This document shows, piece by piece, positions 59,758 through 64,000 of a stretch of DNA of 64,000 nt; position 1 is the first letter of the stretch, and every line of letters starts with the position of its first letter. Where the stretch lies: assembly GCA_022316685.1 (NCBI GenBank), contig JAKJHU010000030.1:5959058-6023057 (forward strand). Reading direction: 5' to 3'. The translations under genes were made by a program, and so were the position numbers. Below the pieces are notes generated by a model that was given only the letters and a program-made list of their open reading frames with translations, had not been told where the DNA came from and ran no database searches. The stretch is from Progne subis subis. Lineage: Eukaryota > Chordata > Aves > Passeriformes > Hirundinidae.

Positions 59758-62223
59758 AAGATAATAATGATATGATGATATAAAATTTATTATATCACAT
59801 GTAATGCATGACACACATACTAATATAATAAACATTGTAATGTAATATACTATATAATGTAAAGTGTAATGGAAGCACTAAAAAATTGGGTAACCATACA
59901 AGATGCTCAGGGACTGTGCTCACAGGATTGTACTAGTGTACAAAAAGACCCTGTTCTCCTGCACAGACAAAAACCCCTTGCTTTTAATTATCAATTAATA
60001 ATTATTTATTTGTTATTAATTCTGCATAGAATTTTGTATGGCCTCATGACAGTATACTGGTGATGAAACTGCAAATCAACATTTTTGTGGATTTTATTAT
60101 TACTTCCTTGCAACTAGTGCAAAGGGATTTTTGCTGGATTTTGGTCTTTCGATGTAATCCACTATGAGTAAGTCTGTATCTTGGAGTTCATGACTGAATA
60201 TAGAAATAAATCCATTTCCTACTTACCTTTAGTTGCGAAAGTTTTAGAATAATCACTGGTGTCTGAATGCTGTCTCAAAAATCACTTTTTTCAGTAGAAA
60301 TCATGCGAGATACTTCAGTTGTATTTCATTTTGATCACATATGGGTTATATCCGAACTGCACTTATGGCATATAGAAAAAAGTGTGTTGGATATATTCAC
60401 CTTTGATTGCAGCAAGTGGATATTGAAACCAGAGCTTAGATCAGATTGAGAACTAATCTCAAATTTACTGCTTTTTCAGCTGAAGTGAGATGAGCTAACT
60501 AAAGGGAAGAAAGAAAAAAATATTTTTTAACATATCTTTGGCAGGACATCAGCTTTACTTGAATTCTGGGAGTTTCATTATAACAATTCCAAATTTGGAG
60601 TGATGTGGTATTGATATGATATGGTTTTGTCTCCAGAAAGTCATGTTAACTCGAATGAAAATGTGTTGAAGAAGTAGACTGAAATGTAAGGAGTGCAACA
60701 GGGTGGAGATAAGATAGGAAACAGAGTTTATTGTGTAGACCAAATCACTGAGTTGCAGTTATTTCTGTCTCTTGCCTATCTGTATCATTTCCTTCTCCTG
60801 CTTCAGTGAAAAAATGCTGCAAAAGAATAGAATATCTCATTAAATTCTATGTCATGCAATGCAAAACTTGAACTGTGGTAATAGAGCAGAATGTTTCATT
60901 ATCTCCATGTACCTAAATAAAACATTAAAAACATTACAGAAACTAATTACTTTCCTTATTACTTTATATGGGGTTGAATCTGAATTTATTACATAAAAGC
61001 ATTTAATTAAAAGTCCAATGTCTGTCTTTGCTCAGAACACTATCTAAAACCAAATAACTTATCTTTGTTTAAAATTTTAAAATGATTTTGCACTAATGGC
61101 CATTGGTGGTTTTTTACTTTCCAGAAGAGAATGCACTACTTTAAATTATATAACCAAAACTAAGAGAAGGTAAAATGTTCCCAGACTAATAAATTAATTT
61201 CAGAATTTTTATCAGTACTGCACTGGATTAGTCTATGGAAAGAAAATTTTATTTTCTATTATTTGGACAGGTTTTGTACTTAATTATTTCATACAGTGTT
61301 ATTTTAGTGCATGCTTTAGCAAAGGCTGAACTAGATACATTAAATAAATGCTACAGTCATTAATCTGACTTTATAATGACTGCAAATTGACTAATGCTTG
61401 CATGAATCTGACTTTGTATTTATATACCTATATATGTCTACAGAAAAAAAAGAAACATAGTAAGGACTTTTGTATATAGACCTAGACTTTGCCTGTACTT
61501 AAAACTTATTGTGAATTCCAATTTGGAAGCATTACTAAACTGGAAAAAGGGCGAGCTGCTGCGATGGAGAATAATGTCAGTATCTCAGCAGAAGTCTGTA
61601 TTAACTCTGCAGTGAAAGCATAGCCTCCATTTCACATGATTATATTTTCTGTCTGTGAGACACTTTGTGCTGATTAGCTGTACTTTCTGCTGCAGGGCTG
61701 CTGCATTTTATTTCTGCTATATAATCCTGTATAATAAGTAAGGCAGCTTTTGAATATTTAACTAGGAATGATACTACATATATGGAGGTATCCATATATT
61801 AACATGAATTAATTACGGTTCCTTAGTTAATATAAACTTTTTTTCATTTGAAGGAGAATATTTAACTTTGTTTCTTGTATGAAGGAAAACAGTCTCAGGT
61901 ATTCCTAACATTCTCTTGGGAAAGTTAGATTTATCTGAGTAGCTTGAAATCTCATCTTTAATCCTGTAAAATAGTATTTTAGATATATATATAAACTGGG
62001 TCTCCTTTTTTTTTTAAATCTGTTCAAACAGTACAAGGAATAAGGTATTAGGATAACTTTTTCTAGTTTCTTTTAAACTATATAATCTGCTAACTAAAAA
62101 AAGACTGCAGCTTACTAGTGCTGCTTTCCCTGAATCACTATGGATCTAGATTAGTCAATTAAGATTTTTTTTTTCAGTCTGGTGGTTAATTGCGTTTAAA
62201 GTTTTATATTCAGAAATAATTGT
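59758..62223. other. Intronic stretch, no gene seen
   Basis: Very AT-rich at 59.76-59.87 kb, ordinary elsewhere, with the more balanced block at 61.54-61.74 kb listed separately. Confidence 0.65.
61540..61740. promoter_or_regulatory. Candidate conserved non-coding element
   Basis: A more balanced stretch with 'gggcgagctgctgcgatgga', 'cagtatctcagcagaagtct', 'gtgctgattagctgtacttt' and 'ctgctgcagggctgctgcat'. No repeat family and no open frame of note. A role is inferred only from composition. Confidence 0.3.
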
Positions 62224-62350
62224 TATAGAATGGCTCAGTTTGGCAGGGACCTTAGAGATTGTCCAATTCCAACTCCCCTGCCATGGGCAGGGATACCCTC
62301 CACTAGGCCAGGTTCCTCAATGCCTCATCCAACCTGACCTAAGTATTGTT
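62224..62350 (-). mobile_element. Short CR1 3'-end fragment
   Basis: Inverted CR1 terminus: 'atagaatggctcagtttggc', 'agggaccttagagattgtcc', 'ctcccctgccatgggcaggg', 'ataccctccactaggccagg', 'cctcatccaacctgacct'. Strong 5' truncation. Confidence 0.92.
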
Positions 62351-64000
62351 GTCCTCGGGAAATATAATACAGCAAAGTATGTGTATATTTTGCCACAAAA
62401 TCAGTATCTCTCCCAAGTAGAGATATATATACAAAAGTATATTATTTTGTAAACTGTCTTTCTATACGTTGATGAAAATTTTGGCTAGAACTAGTTGGAA
62501 AAAGGAGCCTTGTATTTGAACTCTTAAAGATGAACATATGTTTATTGTATATCACTCAGAAACTGCGATAATGTGGAGAATATTTTAGAAAAAACAGTGA
62601 ACTTTAGATAAACGTCATTTGTAGCATGGCAACTTAGTGTTTTCCACAAAAAGTCCACAGGTGCTTGTTGGGGCTGACTGTGACTGATGGATTATCAACT
62701 AAATAAAACATTTTGAAGACTATTAGGTTTTGCGTAGTATTTCTGACTGTTAAATATAAGGGGTAACATGCTGTCCTACAAATCTCTGAGACCCTGACAT
62801 TTGGTCCACTGTGCATAATTCTGGACATGCATTTTTAGCAAATCTGGATTTCAGAAAAAGCATAAGGTAAAAAATTTCAGAAGAGAATAGTGAACAGAGA
62901 GGGAAATATGTCCAGGTTGGTTTAGCTAGCATTTAAAAGAGACAGATTAGCAGCAGCTATATGTAGTGATTACTTAAGCCACAAGAAGAAAGATTTATTT
63001 GGGAGATTTTAAAAAAAGACATAAATGTGGTGTAAAGAGTGGAAGACTTCAACTGGATGCCCATGCAAATTTCTTAACCTACCACAATATGTAATTTATC
63101 CCATAGGAAATGGTATAAGCCTTGAATTAGATTGAGTAAGTTCTAGAAAATGTACTGTGGGGAAGATCTTTCATTGTCATGGAAACAAACTAGATGATCT
63201 AATAAACGTTTTCCATCTCTAGCTGTGTTCTATTTCTGTCATTCACATTCAGACGAAATTTAGAAAATTGAGGGATTTTTGATTATTTTCACTGTCTGGC
63301 ATTATATTGTAGAATATAACAGCTGAGATTTAAGTGCTATCTCAGGAAGTTTATATTTCATTAAGATTAGCTAGGAATTATTGTTTACAAAACATAAATG
63401 CCTAACTAAAGCACATGGACTGAATCTCATTATTAATAGAGCAAATACTGCTACTATTGTTTCTGGGTTTTTCTGCATCATGTGAGCCTCATTTCTATTA
63501 TATTTGTCTAATTGTGCTCTCTGTCTAATAGTCCAATGCAAGGCAAGTCAAAGAACTGAAATTAAAATTAATTACTTTTATTTAAATTATCCCTGTGACA
63601 TGAAAAACCTTATTTTCAGAAAAATGTGTGTATGTTACCACCATGTTTGTAGATTACCTTTTACTGCAAGATTTTATAAAGTAAACTATTTGCTTGTAGG
63701 ATTTGCTAAAGAATAATACTGCAGATGAAATACGTGTTTCTGCCCATGAGGCTAAAAATTAATTTGACCTAGCTCCAACTTAACACTCTTTCTTCCAAAT
63801 AGGCAACTGTTACCTGATCATACTAGTAGTTAAGACTTCATCAGCAGTTGTGTTTGCTTAAATTCTGATTATATATTTAGTCTATCTTCACACAACTTAA
63901 TTCAAGAATTGAAATATCCATATAAAGAAGTAGTAAAAAAAACCAGGAACAGAATGTAGAGATTCTGAAGGCATTCTTAATGCTCGCTATCTTATCTGCA
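62351..64000. other. Intronic stretch, no gene seen
   Basis: AT-rich to the window end. No exon, repeat family or structured element was recognised. Confidence 0.65.

Larger units (their letters stand above)
28329..64000 (+). other. RIMS2: RIMS2 intron downstream of the exon (partial)
   Basis: This follows a consensus donor. The next constitutive RIM2 exon in known vertebrates is a long Arg/Ser/Glu-rich one that would give an open frame of several hundred codons. No such frame exists on the + strand here, so the intron appears to run past the window end. Small alternative exons cannot be excluded by eye. Confidence 0.75.

Noticed and set aside
1..64000. CRISPR arrays, operons, tRNA and rRNA genes
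   Set aside because: No spaced identical repeats, no prokaryotic gene layout and no tRNA or rRNA sequence recognised; the window is an animal gene intron.

Overview
The window is a gene-poor, AT-rich piece of a vertebrate nuclear genome. It is almost certainly from a bird, because it carries many CR1 LINE copies with the avian-type 3' end and an avian-type ERVL long terminal repeat. A passerine is plausible from the second LTR, but this is not proven here. There are no bacterial or organellar features, operons or CpG-island promoters.

The only coding sequence I can support is one internal exon on the + strand at 28021-28328. It encodes the last Cys pair of the RIM zinc finger and the start of the following linker. 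The protein matches RIMS2 (RIM2, the presynaptic active-zone scaffold) rather than its paralogue RIMS1. The rest of the window is then intron of that gene: at least about 28.0 kb upstream and 35.7 kb downstream, unless a short exon was missed. The large exon that follows in the RIMS2 protein is not present, so it should lie beyond 64000.

Layout. 1-12.7 kb is intron with a GC-rich unclassified block (3.8-4.3 kb), a minus-strand CR1 (5.7-6.1 kb), a strong hairpin (8.39 kb) and a plus-strand CR1 (9.5-10.0 kb). 12.73-13.53 kb is an 800-bp pure-pyrimidine microsatellite in three perfect, abutting blocks. 13.5-28.0 kb is intron with plus-strand CR1s at 17.6 and 22.6 kb, an older CR1-like copy at 19.4 kb and a minus-strand LTR at 24.5-25.3 kb. 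28.0-28.3 kb is the exon. 28.3-32 kb has a possible conserved non-coding block, a truncated plus-strand ERVL-type LTR and a minus-strand CR1. 32-56 kb is mostly unremarkable AT-rich intron with homopolymer runs, a GUAA-capped hairpin at 38.1 kb and short duplications. 56-64 kb has three minus-strand CR1 pieces and a possible conserved block near 61.6 kb.

No convincing new biological system was found. The most notable points are the three-step polypyrimidine array, the exon's weak 3' splice site, the hairpins and the LTRs sitting inside a neuronal gene. Repeat family names come from recognising consensus-like sequence by eye, not from a database search.
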